NCBI RefSeq assembly: GCF_011075055.1
Contig: NC_058147.1
Location: 1,550,001-1,614,000, forward strand
DNA: 64,000 bases
DNA from: Mangifera indica
Lineage: Eukaryota > Streptophyta > Magnoliopsida > Sapindales > Anacardiaceae
Direction: 5' to 3'
Under the pieces are notes generated by a model. It was not told the DNA's origin and did not search any database. It saw only the letters and a list, made by a program, of their open reading frames with translations. This document shows positions 1 through 12,600 of the stretch, one piece after another. The position numbers and the translations under genes were made by a program. Within the stretch, counting starts at the first letter, position 1. The number at the start of each line of letters is the position of its first letter.

Positions 1-3000
1 TGAAGAGAATTGGTGGCATCTGGTGAGCTTGATGCTGAATATTCATCGAATCTTGAATGTAGCAAATTCTCTATCCTCAATTCAGCAAGATCACGTTGCT
101 GAGTCAATTCTCTTATCTCTTTTTCCATCTGTTCTATAATAATCTCTTTCTCTTTCAGCAATGCAGTATAATCATATTTCCCTGAAGTTGTTCGCTGGCT
201 CTTCATCTCACTTTCCAATTTAGTCAATTCTCTTTGTAACTGCTTTACTAATGCCTTATCGGACATCACCACATTGACATGTGCATTAGTAACTACTTCT
301 TTAGCACAGGAAGCAAACAAAAGGGTATTTCTTGATTGCTCAATTTGACTGTGAGCAGGGCTCAGAGTGCAAATGATGGCTGTTCTGGCATCGCCTCCAA
401 GGGAATTTTGCAGAATTCTTGTCAGCTTAGAGTCTCTATAAGGTATGTGTGTGTTCCTTCCCTTGCTGCATCCAGTCATGGGAATATGTTGTTAAGAAAC
501 AATCATATAAAACTATATAGATAAGAACAAAAGGAGCCAAATAAAAGAATAAGAAAACAAGTTCTAGCAAGAACAATCAAGAAATTGTAGTTCATAAGTA
601 GAAGGGAACACAAGCACAACAGGCACAGTTTAGTGACTGTTATGAATGAATTGTAGTTTTCACACAAACAAACCTCCAGACCAATCTCAGTCACCTCAAA
701 TTTTAAGCAATATTGCCTCATCTTTTTTCTTCCCCTTCAAGTGCTAACTCAAGGTCAATCAATAAAAAAATTTCCTTGCATCGACAAATCAATAACCTAA
801 TATAAACAGTAACCATGACATTTACTAGTATGTTGTTAGGACCTAGGGTCTCTTTAGGACACGTTGTGACACTAGAGGGTAGGGTAAGTACATAAATAGA
901 AACTAAGATTGTAGAGATGAGAAGAAATCAGAGTTTAGACAGTCTTTAGTCGTAGGCAACCTTTGGACTACAGTAAGGTTTTTAATGGCTCGAATGATTG
1001 AAACTGGTAAGCCTAACTCTTCAAATTATCGGTTAATCCACTATAAATCCCCAAAATCAATAGAAATAACCATTTTCCCTTCAAATGTATTTCGATGTTT
1101 TAGTTAATATTGGTTGGGATCCTATCACATGTCATCCAAAAACTCACTATATCACTCTCAGCATCAAAGGACAATGTGTCATGAATTAGGCCTGCAATCT
1201 GTTATGATTCATAAGTTCAGGAACTATGAATAAATCTACATCAATAATCATAGATGGATGAGATGTATCATTCAAATTTATGATTGTAACAAAAACTCAG
1301 TAAAATTCTCTGCTTGTAAAGCCATTCATCAAGACCACCTAAAATAAAATGTCTTGCAAATTCAATGTCATTGTAATATTTCATGTGAACAGTTGAGTTC
1401 ATTCTCAAATGAGTCTGATGCTAAAGCCAATATTGAGTTTTCGAAGGCCAATAAAAATTTTAACTGCTAAATCTGTTCAACCTTAATGTGCGAACTACTT
1501 TTCCCAGTGTCAACAAACTGCGATTAATGTGGGAACCTTCTTTTAATCTTACACCAGCTGATAACGCCTGAGAAGCGCGCTCGCTGCCAGCAAGATCTAC
1601 AAAATTCTGCACAAAGAAACAAACTTAAGTTTCCTTCTATGAAAGTCTCCATGGGAATTCTTATTTACCAATAGTTGTTTGTAAGGAGATAAATCATAAC
1701 ATACCACAGTAGCTGCTAGAGTGGCTGATTTGTCAGCGCCAATGTATTCACGAGCAGAACTTTCAATTGTCTGCAAAAATCCAACATGTTGCAGAATAAA
1801 AAGGGTCAAATAAGAGCTTATGCAAGCAGGAGAATTGCTACTTATTTATATTACATACATACCAATCGCAAAATTTGGTGGGATCTGGAGCTGGTTTCGT
1901 TTAGAGAGGTCTCTCCTATCTGTCGTTGAGCTGAAAGAATTCAGCAAAAAGTGAACATATAAATATAATGCCATCTGCTGAAGACAAACCCAGATCTTTT
2001 TAATGCCGTTAATGGTGGCATTACCTTCACAGATAGCAAGGAGCTCCTCCAGATGGCTCTGGTCTCTCAATGTCTCCTCGGTGAGTTTCTCCACGACGGT
2101 CCCTCGCTGTTGCAGTCAAAGAGATCCATTTAGAATTAACTTACACCAAAGTATAACATTTTGGCTAAAAAAATGTCACCTCAGGATCATCTAGGAGTCT
2201 AAGTGGAGTGGTATCTGAGATGAGGTCTCTGACAGATTCATTGTAAATCTCCATTGCAGAAAACTTCAACACGAATTCTCTTTCTTTATGCTGAATATAT
2301 AGATAGAAACAGAAATGGTCATCTCCATGCTGGAGTTCAAAGGCTTGTATTTGAGATCAAGTGATAGAATAGACTGGATATTTATTTGACCTTTTCTATG
2401 TAATCATATATATCTGATATAGCATATTCAGTAATGCCACGCATTGTATATGTCTTCCCACTGCTTGTTTGGCCATAGGCGAAAATGCTTGCTGGATATA
2501 GATAAGATATTTCAAAAAATTATTACAGGACAGATTGAAAACAGAATAAGAAATAAAATTTACTCACAGTTAATGCCACTGACTACAGAAAGGCAAACTT
2601 CTTTGGCTCCCTCCTCATACACTTCCTTTGTGGTGCAGTCCTTTTCAAATACTCTGTCTAATCCAGATATATTGACAGAAACGAAGTAGCGGACGAGACG
2701 GAAAAAAAAAAAAATCACTGTAAGATTATTACCGTATTATTTGGGAATAAGAAAAGACTGATTATATGGTTTGTGAATTCCTAAACTGCTATGATGCATT
2801 TTGAGTTACAATGTTCAAAAGTAAAATTGTGATGGACTTTTATGTTCAAAACGAATAATATTTTGACACCGAAACACCTTTTTAAGTTTTAGTTTCAATA
2901 TTTTACGGATAATGGCACAGAATCTTGAAATATCAGACCCAAAATTACAACAGAGACATTCAGGAAAGAAGACCAATTCCCCAAAGCGTAGATAAATTTT

Positions 3001-3361
3001 AATAGAATTCTAATAATTGAACCCCAAACCATAAAGGTCTCAGGCTAAATATAAAAAGGCTTGTAGAATAATGAGAAAATTCTTAAGGGCTAAGACAAGG
3101 AAACACAAAAATGCTATGAAATGAAGAATGAAGAATTAGCTTACCAAAACTGTAGGCTGCTGGGAACATGGACCGTTCCGGTAATGTATTCTTGAAGATG
3201 ATGGTGTTATTGTTAATGCATTCCCAATCTGAGACATCATTCTTTGCAATTTCTTTGTCGTTCAAAGGCCTTAATCTAACCAGAACTTGAATCCTCTCTT
3301 GTTGGCCGCTGGGTAGAGACAGATCCTGAGTTTCTCCAGGAATTAGCCTCTCCCCACCCAT
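1..3361 (-). CDS. Kinesin-like protein, KIN-7 family (3' end beyond window)
   Basis: Plus-end microtubule motor of the plant-expanded KIN-7 (CENP-E/NACK-like) class. Nine exons are visible: 3145-3361, 2568-2657, 2391-2491, 2180-2290, 2025-2106, 1863-1930, 1705-1770, 1482-1606 and 1-465. They join in frame across GT-AG introns and give 441 residues before the left edge cuts the gene. The start is the ATG at 3359-3361. Visible motor signatures are VRLRPLN near the N-terminus, the P-loop GQTSSGKT (about residues 109-116), switch I NETSSRSH (211-218) and switch II DLAGSER (249-255), then [14 protein letters not shown]. The motor ends near residue 350, followed by a charged stretch likely to form coiled coil. 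All nucleotide-binding motifs are intact, so the motor is probably active. The N-terminal motor distinguishes it from KIN-14. Subfamily naming beyond KIN-7 needs the missing tail. Confidence 0.93.
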
Positions 3362-4969
3362 TGGCCTCTTACCCCTCCTCTTTTCTTTTATAATTCAACG
3401 AACATAATTATTATAAACTTCAAATTATATGTTCCTATCCTACAAATTGAGCTCCTGCTTATCCTCTTTGATGAACCTTTTGTGACTCAGGACTCCAAAT
3501 GAAGCTGCTTGAAATATAATTTTCTGTCAAATATATTCTGGTCTTCACAATTGTTCCTGAAATAATGCGTGGATGGAGGAGAATCAATCCAGTTATCCAA
3601 TGAAACAAAAGACAACGCTGAAAGACAAAGAAATAAAAAGTCGGGTTAAAAATAAGAAGCGCAACATCAGAGAAAATATACTAAAAACAGTAATATATCA
3701 TTGTCCTTCTAGAGGATGAGGAAAGAAAATGACTGCATGTTGTAACGATCATCGAAATATTACCGCCAAAAAATAACTAACTAGTTGCTAATTTACTAAT
3801 TTAATCTACGACTTACCCTTGTTGACTAAATAGTATTTTGTATTGGTACTGCAAAAGTTTGAAACGAAGTAGAAAGACTATAACCTCCTTTGAGGGTCCC
3901 TTTTGCTTCAGGAAGTGACAACAATTCTCGCTTTGTGCTTATTCCTACATTTAAGAGCTTTCATAATATGTTAAATGTGGAGATTTTCTGTTCTAAGAGT
4001 GAAAAATAGATCCAATTAGATCTATTTTTGTATACAATAAAATCCTTTATAAAGTGAATACAGAAAGTCTAAACATTGTGGGTTATCATCCATTTAGGAG
4101 AGTGCAGAGGAAGTATTCCACTTGCCCACTTTTCCATTCGTCATAACAGTTTCACTATATGGAAACTTGAAGATTATGGTGCAGGTAAATGGAGTTGGAG
4201 CCTAAGGTTGAGCTAATGGATATGATAATAGCTTAAAATTTTACATGGCTGATGGAGGAGGCAGCAGGACACTTATTTGTACAGTAGCTTCCACCTATTT
4301 GATCTGGATATTGTGTATTTACATACATGCCTGTACACACATACCAATACTATCTTGCAGCATATTAATCAGAACCCTGTAAGTATTTTCCTTATATGCT
4401 TCAACATGCCTCAGCCAAACCTATTGAATTGGTACATATTGTTGCACAATACACGTGCAGGTTCCTACCTTAAAGCAACAAATTTTCTTCAAATGGGAAA
4501 AAATTTAAGACATTTGTTCATGTGAAGTGATTATTAGATGATAATGATGATGATAACACCCGCAGAACCCAGCAGGCAAAATCAGCTACTTTTCTTTAAA
4601 ACTGGCCATAAACCAACTGCCAGTCTGCCAGCCATATAAAAAGAGGAGGGCTCATACAACAAAGACAGATTATGTTGAATTAGAAACCTCATCTGTGTTC
4701 CCTTTTCTATCCGACTCCTTCTTCACCTTTTACTTTTAAGATCTAACGAAACCAAGAAATTTGCCGCCGCACAACGCAATGTAAACCATTTTTCATCAAA
4801 TATAGTAAACCAAATTTCAAGTAATTTTCATTTTTTATAGCTTTATCTTTTCTTAATTTCTCAGTCTCACCCATTCCTATCCTCACGCACTTTCTTATAT
4901 TTTTTTTTCTTTTATCTACTTCTGTTCTTCTTCAGACCCTTACACGTTTTATTTTGTTTTTAATCCCAA
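3362..4969. other. Intergenic, divergent upstream regions
   Basis: No gene seen. This spacer holds the upstream region of the minus-strand kinesin and of the plus-strand TPR pseudogene. A pyrimidine-rich stretch near 4690-4960 resembles a plant 5' leader and leads straight into the ATG of the pseudogene. A TATA-like tataaaaag lies near 4635. Short ORFs here have no recognisable content. Confidence 0.6.
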
Positions 4970-7276
4970 ATGGCTACGAGAGGGAGCAGATCAGAGAAGG
5001 TAAAGAGGTTTTTCAGCAATTTGATGCAAACCGCAACTGTGGCCTTAACAGAGAAGAAATGGCTGCTTTAGTGGTGGCTGTAAACCCTAGAGTTAAATTC
5101 AGCGACGAACAAAGCAATGCCATTCTTGACAAAGTGTTCCGTACTTACGGCGAGTTTGTTGACGGTGAAAAAGGCTTAAGTTTTGATGGTCTGTTACGCA
5201 CCTACGTGACGGTGCTGGTGATGTGGACCGAGACGTAGATGCGTTGGGGTTGTAGTTGAATTTAGACGAAAGCAAAAGCGTTTCAGTGGTACAGAGAACG
5301 GCGGCTTGGGGGGTTTCGCCGAATCACGGTATAGTGTTTGATGACACGTGGAAGATTGTGGATGATTTAGCGATTTTGGTGAAAAGACTGAAAGCTAATC
5401 AAGCGAAAGATGGGAAATTTATAGGAGAAAATTTTGATGCGTATTCAGACGCAGGTTGGTCAAGAGAATTGGGACCTTCAGCTGAATTATCCGAGAAAAG
5501 GGTACTTTGGGGAGAGTTGGGACATGACTACGCTTGTTTTGTTAAGGAGTTCGGGGTTTCAAGAAATAGGGCAGATGGGGCTACGTCGGGAGAGGTATCT
5601 TATGATGGGCATGTGGCCGTTGGTATGGTTTTGTATGAACACCAGTTGTTTAAAGAGGCATTAGTGAGCTTTAAAAGGGCTTGTGATTTGCAACCAGTGG
5701 ATGTTAGGCTACATTTTAGAGCTGGGAATTCCTTGTATGTTCTTGGCAAGTATAGAGGCTTAGGAGGAGCTTTTGTTGGCAGTAGAGGCTGCTGAATCAG
5801 TTGGGAATCAATGGCCGTACTTGCTGCCACAAATTTATGTCAATCTTGGGATTGCGCTTGAAGCAGAAGGTATGGTTTTAACTTTTAAGTGCTTGTGAGT
5901 ATTATAGAGAAGCTGCAATTCTTTGTCCAACCCATTTTAGAGCCTTGAAGCTTTTGGGTGGTGGGAGAGTACAGGGTTGCTGTTAAGGCATTAGGAGAGG
6001 CTATTTTTATAAAAACCTGACTATGCCGATGCGCATTGTGATTTGGCTTCAGCTTTGCATGCAATGGCGAGGATGAGAGGGCAATTGAGGTGTTTCAAAA
6101 AGCCACAGATTTGAAACCTGGTCATGTAGATGCTTTGTATAATTTGGGTGGGCTCTGTATGGACTTGGGTAGGTTTCAGAGAGATTCTGAGATGTAGACT
6201 AGGGTTTTAGCCGTGTGGCCAAACCATTAGCATGCACAACTCAATAAAGCTGTGTCCTTGTTGGGTGCTGGAGACACTGAGGAATCAAAGAAAGCTTTGA
6301 AGGAATCTTTGAAAATGACAAACAGGGTTGAACTGCATGATGCCATATCACATTCGAAGTAGTTGCAGAAAAAGAAACCAAGGGGTAATGGAGGTATGAA
6401 TGGGGAAGGGGCTTTTCTTACCGTAGAACCATCAAAATTTAAGACAATTGGCGAGGGGACTACAGGAAGGCAGGACTTGGCTAGTGCTCTTCAAATTAGG
6501 GCTTTTCAGAAAATTACCAGGTTGAGCCGATGTGATGTGGAGCTTCTAAAGAAAGAAATCAGTGAAATGGATGTACCAGTGTCATATTCTGGAGGTGGTG
6601 GTCCTCAGAAATCTATATGTAAACCTAATTTGGAGGAAATTCTGTGCAGGTTTATTAGTTTCCTAAAACATGAAACTTTTGAAAGAGCTGTCAAAGCAAT
6701 AAATGAGAGTATCCTCTCTATCTTGGATGAATCAGTCTCAGGTAGAGTGGACTTGGGTATTTTTTATGCTATTCTTGCTCCCATTTGCAGTGGTTCTCCT
6801 GAAAAGCAAAAATGAATAGCCTTTGAGGCTCTGCAGTGCGTCCTGTGAATGAAGGGAGTACTCAGATTAAAAAGGTTGATGCTGTTAGATACATTAAATT
6901 ACTGGGGGCTGTTTATTTACCTTCTCAAGGTGTCAATGAAATGATGGAAGTCCATGGAGAAGCAGATTCTTCAACTGTGTCTTTCACGGAGTTTCTTGTC
7001 ATGTTTGATGATCCTGATTGGGGATTTGGCATCATGACTACCCTGTTGAAGCTTGAAACTGGGGATATGAGTTGCCATGGATGCCATGCTTGCTCAGTTT
7101 GCCGCTGCCCAATTATTGGTTCCCTGTTCAAGGAGATGAAATCTCATTTTAGTTTATGTAATCATTGCTACAGCGAGGGGAAAGTGCCTCCCACTTTTAA
7201 GCAGGGTGAGTATGAATTCAAAGAGCATGGAAGTGAGTCAAAGGCAATGAAAGGTAAGTGTATGTTCTTTACATAG
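4970..7276 (+). pseudogene. Pseudogene of EF-hand/TPR calcium-binding protein (At1g05150/At2g32450 type)
   Basis: The intact family has an N-terminal EF-hand region, a row of TPR helices and a conserved C-terminal region. Here the original start reads MATRGSRSEKVKR at 4970, then a one-base loss shifts the frame into the EF-hand block (GLNREEMAALVVAVNPRVKF). Further lesions: a one-base loss after LLRTY (about 5206), an in-frame TAG at 5253-5255, a frameshift in the TPR region near 5760, a 7-base insertion near 5880, small deletions near 5960, stops near 6196 and 6361, a TGA near 6812 and a one-base loss near 6835. The final segment (6836-7276) still matches the family C-terminus up to a natural stop. 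The EF-hand loop itself has changed residues (DANRNCG). The order of family blocks is preserved with no introns seen. No poly-A tail was recognised, so I cannot say whether it is a retrocopy or a decayed duplicate. Confidence 0.92.
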
Positions 7277-8058
7277 CAATCCCATGTTGATCCATAGCTA
7301 GTTGACTGCAAATCTTACATTATTTTGTCAAGCTTGTATGATTCTATATGCTGTTATAGTTGCTTGGTGTGACATATAGAGCTCATGAACTTGTCAAGTG
7401 TATGCATATCCTTGTACAATAGATTCTGCTAACCAATGGCTCTGATATTCTTGTTCATTAATTGCTTGAGATGGTGTATATCTCCTAAATCACTTCTATG
7501 ATCCCCTGCAACATTTCTCAATCTGCTGCGCTTTTATTTGTATGAGGCATCTTATTAAACAGTTTAATGTAAAATTATCCTCTTTCTTTTTGTTTCTTAG
7601 AGATAGAGCTTAGTTTCAATGGTGTAACCGAGTTTGTGTTTTTGCAGTGTACTCAACATAATGGAAGGTTTTTCTAATCTGCTACTGCCCCTAATAATCA
7701 TCATTGTATCTTTTTGTTCACATTGGCGATTAGATTGCCTGAAGCTGTATGTGATTATTTTTCAACTTGAAGTCTTAGAACATTTACTGTTCTCAGTTAT
7801 GAGCATTTGTTTGCCCATCTTTCCCACTGATGCAAAATGGTGACAAGTTTGTGATATGGAAAATTTCAAAGATTGTTTGTAGCTGTGCCTTTAGGATCAG
7901 TTCAGTAAGGTCCTTCGGTACTAAAAGTTTATGGTGGAGGGGAAAGTCAAAAATACAGCCATAAAACCACAATAAGCCTCTTCTACATATGTAGACGAGT
8001 GATTACTTTGTCATTAAAATCCAAGATATAATAGTTGACAGGTTTGGCTTTAACAAAT
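7277..8058. other. Intergenic spacer
   Basis: About 0.8 kb between the TPR pseudogene and the tRNA relic. I see no coding signal, no clear repeat and no poly-A tract that would mark the pseudogene as a retrocopy. The 69-codon ORF at 7634 has no recognisable content. Confidence 0.5.
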
Positions 8059-8130
8059 TCCGTTGTAGTCTAGTTGGTTAGGATACTCGGCTCTCACCAA
8101 GAGACCTGGGTTTGATAACCGGCACCGGAA
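8059..8130 (+). tRNA. Eroded tRNA-Glu (CTC anticodon), probably a pseudogene
   Basis: The 5' half matches plant tRNA-Glu(CUC) closely: acceptor start TCCGTTG, D arm GTCTAGTTGGTTAGGA, and the anticodon loop CTCTCAC. The 3' half is damaged. One base is missing in the anticodon stem (CAAGAG where CCGAGAG is expected), the T loop reads TTTGATA instead of TTCGA, the T stem has a mismatch, and the acceptor 3' strand CACCGGA no longer pairs fully with TCCGTTG. No intron. Internal A box is good and B box is degraded, so transcription by Pol III and folding are doubtful. Best read as a decaying tRNA gene. Confidence 0.75.
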
Positions 8131-8588
8131 TAATTGTTTTACTTTCCCCATTTCACGCCACAGCATATATTTTTGTTCTCTTTTCGGCATTTAATTTTGA
8201 AATATAAGATCAGGCGGTAAGATTTTGTAATTCTAGCATAAGCACCTTTTACAATGTACAAGCACGGTTACTTTTCATATTGTCCATAAGGCTTTCCCTT
8301 GCTTGCACCATTCCTAATTCCTGTCCATGCATGGCCATTCATGATAATTTCTTTTCATGTTTAACACTGGAAACATAAACTTAAATAGGGATCAAAATTA
8401 CTTGGAAACTTCTATTTTGTTACAAAACCCCTATTTTAGTTGATACACATGAAACACTCATGATCCATCACCTATTTGGTGTGAAGTCAATGAACAGTTT
8501 AATGTGCTTTCTAACTATAACAAAAACCATTGTTAACACGCAAGTTAGCTATAATTAAGGATAATTATGGAGTACTTGAGATTATCAG
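8131..8588. other. Intergenic, upstream of the small secreted-peptide gene
   Basis: AT-rich upstream region with no gene or repeat recognised. Presumably carries the promoter of the ORF at 8589. I cannot fix a TATA box or transcription start with confidence. Confidence 0.4.
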
Positions 8589-8927
8589 ATGCACAGTGCA
8601 AGCATGTCAACTGCAATTGCTAGGTCAGTTGTACACATTATAAGCATGACAATGATGTTTATATTGATATTGATACCAGTGATAGCAGCAAAAGAGTCTT
8701 CATCATCATCACCATTATCAGCACCACCGGATTCACAGGTGTCTCTTCACCAGAAGGAATACTACCACGTTCAACTGAATCTGAAAGAAGATTATGGTAA
8801 CTGGAATCCCACACCCATATCTGGTGGAACCAGCCCTGCCCCTATTCCACATGCAAGCTGTAATTCTCATCCAAACATATTTCACTCTCATGACTCTTCT
8901 TCCACTAATCCAAGAACTCCTCAGTAA
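8589..8927 (+). CDS. Small secreted protein, possible peptide precursor
   Basis: I do not recognise the family. The 112-codon frame has a secretory N-terminus: a basic start (a second Met at residue 6 gives MSTAIARS) then a hydrophobic run ending IPVIAA, with cleavage likely after it. A Ser/Pro-rich linker follows, then EYYHVQLNLKEDYGNW and a Pro/Gly block NPTPISGGTSPAPIPHA at about residues 73-89, then a low-complexity His/Ser tail. A short conserved-looking C-terminal Pro block behind a signal peptide and variable linker is the usual layout of plant peptide-hormone precursors, but also of short hydroxyproline-rich proteins. There is no intron in the frame. Secretion is a fair inference; function is unknown. 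The frame could be spurious, though the signal peptide makes this less likely. Confidence 0.55.
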   Translation: MHSASMSTAIARSVVHIISMTMMFILILIPVIAAKESSSSSPLSAPPDSQVSLHQKEYYHVQLNLKEDYGNWNPTPISGGTSPAPIPHASCNSHPNIFHSHDSSSTNPRTPQ

Positions 8928-9648
8928 ATCATCCTGTACTCCGTTTCCATGTTTTTGCTAGGCAATAGCACCAATGTCTTCACAGTATCATATGCATTTT
9001 CTTTATTCAGCCATGGAGTTGCAGGTCCTAGCAGTCCCCAATATGTTCACTTCAGATATAAAATGTCATTGTACTCGTCTTTCTAGTGTATAATTCAGCT
9101 TTAGTAGCTAGTATTTTTTGACTTCTGGGAATTCTGTTTCAGAGAATTATCAAATCCCAGGTTATTCCATCATAAAAAGACATCATGCAAGTCCATGGAA
9201 ACAGAAATTCCTTTTCTCATGCATGGCAAGGAATTATACGTACAAATGATCTACAAGACCAAAATATGTACCACTGCAAAAAAAAATTATGCATATTTTT
9301 TGAAAAAGCAATGTATGTGCTAAAGAGTTATTGAGGGCTTACACCAATTCTTCTTCTACTTATCCATTGCAAGTCTTTCCAAAACCCACAAATGTACTAA
9401 ATGATGACAAAAGAAATTAATGCTCCTAACTAAAACAACAAAATTTAAAACTCTAATGAGAGAATTTCAACTTCCCATATGCTGTTTTCTGCAATGGATG
9501 GCAACCATGGTTGTATAATCTCTGCGCCTCAGAGAAACAATCTGGCATCAAACTTTACCTAATTCAAGAAAAATATTAACGTCATTTTAATTGTCACCTT
9601 TAAATCAAATTATTATTTCTAAAGAAAAACAGTTGATGATCATAATAT
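8928..9648. other. Intergenic, convergent 3' regions
   Basis: Spacer between the 3' ends of the plus-strand secreted-peptide gene and minus-strand LTV1. Nothing beyond short AT-rich runs and a poly-A stretch near 9280 is seen; it should hold the two polyadenylation regions. Confidence 0.5.
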
Positions 9649-12600
9649 TTACATCAGATGAATCGAAGATGGGCCAGATACAGCAGCAACTTTTTGAGCA
9701 TGCTTTGCTTCACCCCGGTACAGCCCCTTCATCTCTTTTTTAGCTCGCCGAGCTTCACGTCGCTCCTCCTTCACAGCAGCCTGCGTGCAGAACATTAGTT
9801 TCATAATCAAATTACAAAGAGAGCACATAGACAAAACAAAGCATAAACCTAAAACCAAAATTGCAATGCATCAGCAACAATGAAGAACATCCATGGACAT
9901 AAGCATGCACACACAAGACAGATAATTGTGGAACAAGTAGCACAAAGATACCTTCCGTTCTTTCTTCTCCTCTTTTGATTCCTGACCATGTTGCTTCCTC
10001 TTCAGCTGTTCACTTTTTAAGCTACCCGTGGCCTTTACTTTTTCGGTAGCAGCTTTTTTGCTATGAGGCAAAAAATCTACAGGAAGCTTCTCTTTTCCTT
10101 TAAGGGATATGAAATGATTGTTTTCATTCAAGGATGCAGAGACAGTTTCAGCCAACTTCTTCTTTCTCACTATTTCAGGTGCTCCAATTTTTCCAGGGTG
10201 GTTATCAATATTTGAATACGTGGAAATGATAGTCTCACAATCCCACTGTTCCGATTCATCACTACTTTCCTGCACAATAACTTTGTCTTCTTCATTTTCA
10301 TTTTCATACTTCTCTGCATATTCCACACAACGACGTATTATATCAGCGGCAGAGTCCAGTGCTTCTCTGCCCTTTGGTGTTTCATTAACATGCAATATAT
10401 CAGCTGGAGCTTTATATTTGTCATCAAGTTCAAAGTCCTCCGCCACGCAGTCACTAAGGACACTCTTGAGCTTGTTTGCAAGAGATTCTTCTTTGGCATC
10501 ATAGCCCTCATAACCATTGTCACTGTCAGTGCCATATTCCTGACTTTCAAGCTGCAACAAACAGATCAGTGTTAGACATGAACTGAAATTGATGTAAAAT
10601 GCATCAGGCAAAAGGCAAAACCATAAAGCAATTGTGTGAATTAGCCCAATTATAAGTTTATAGACATTTGCTAGGCATCGAGTTCAAAATAGCAGTGCTG
10701 TCATAAATCTTTCATACTGATGCATTGCAGTATTTTCTCAGGAATTCTAAGATAAAATAGACTGGTCAATCAACAGCAAATATATAGAGTCACTGTCATT
10801 GTGGAGTAGGGTTGGACTCAAGCTAAGCTGAGCTCGAGCTCCACCGAGCTCAAACTTGGCTCTGTTAATAAACAACCGAGCCCGAGCCCAAGCTTGACAA
10901 GCCAAGAAAATGTTGCTCGAACTCGAGCTCAGGAGCTCAACTCAATAAGCTTGCTGCTCACTGGAGCTGCTAGACCCAACGCTTAAGAGGGAGAGGACAA
11001 TTTCTACAAGAGTGTTACAACAATTATAGTTGTGTTTGTTTGAAAAAAAGAGAGATAGACAGACAAAAAGTGAAGAAGAAATAGAAGAGATGGTTGTCTT
11101 CTGCCATTATCAAAGCTTTATATTGATATAGAACAACAACGCATAAATGAATGAAAACGTGTGAGTATGAACTAAAGAGAGAGAGATGCTATGTGAATGA
11201 AACACGTCGAATTGTCAAATGCCGTCATCGACTGGAACTGATGTCGTCAAACGCTTGAGTCTAGAACACAGAGTGGATGCACGAAGATGGAGACAGAGTG
11301 AATGCTGAAAGAAGAAGAGAAGGCTAAAAGCAAAAGATCGAAGAAGAAGAAGCTGAAAACACATGCATTAATTAGAGGGAAAGTTTTTTTTCCCTTTGAC
11401 TAATGTGGCATGCCTTAATTGGAGGAGGGAAAGTCTTTTTTCCTTTGACCAATGTGCATTTATGGCAGGTAGGAGGTCTGAATTCCTTTGGCCAATGTGC
11501 GTGAACACTAACGACGCAAAGGGAAACTTTTTCCTCTAATTAAAAATTTTAAAGTGAAATGCACTGTTTACTTAAAATTTTTTTTAATGACACAAGCAGC
11601 TTGGCTCACGAGCCGCTTGAGCTCATTTATATTGGCATGTAAAGCTCGAGCTTGTTTATGTCAGACTTTTTTTTGGCTTGAGCTGGAATTTGAATTTGAA
11701 CAAGTTCGGTTGAAATCTAGCCCTACCATGGAGACTAAACTACATGAAAAAGGTCAAGAGTATGATAACAATATGAAAAAGTTACCAAAACAAACCAAAC
11801 AAAGGTGAGAGAACCAACTTCAATTTTGCAACTTATAAAGGAAAACATACATATAAACCTGTAGAAGACCAATAATGAGCACTTGATAAAATGAGGAATT
11901 AAAAATCAGTATGGAATGAGAACTATTCAGACAACAAATTTGTTCCACAAAGCATTAAATAGAAAACTATTAACCCCACAGTTTTAACAACCTGGACTGC
12001 CAGTGCCAGACAGTTCTATCACAGCTGCTACCGTCCCACTTCCCTTAATAAGTCAATATAATCCAATATAAAGAGATATGAGGTATTTAAAAACCCCACA
12101 AGAAATTCAAGACAACAATGTAGGACATTTTTCAATTGAAAGTTCCCTGTTCAAACTCAGAAGCTTGATTTCATCAAAAACAGTAAGTTCAGTTCTATGA
12201 AAAACAAATATAGGTATTAGAAAAATACATAACATGAACACTAATATCCTCATCATGATAACCCAACAAATACTATATAAAATGTACACTCACAAGTAAT
12301 AGAAGTTACAATTATAACTATAAGTAACAATATGTAAGAGTCTTACCAAATCAAATTGCTCATCAAGAAGACGAGGAACTCGAGGCTTGTCAGCAACAAA
12401 ATCAGTATCTTCTGCCTCCACTGCATTATGTCTTTCTCCAACCACATTTTCTCGCTTGACAAAACTACCAGATTCGTCATTGGTCACTCCTTTAGATTCA
12501 TCCACCAGATTAAACTTTCTATCAACCTCTAAATCAGCCCCTTCTTCGGGATAATTTGCTAGGACGATGAAATCCTCTTCCAAGTCCTCAACGTCAGAAC

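Noticed and set aside
10118..10504. 128-codon plus-strand ORF
   Set aside because: Antisense shadow of LTV1 exon 3.
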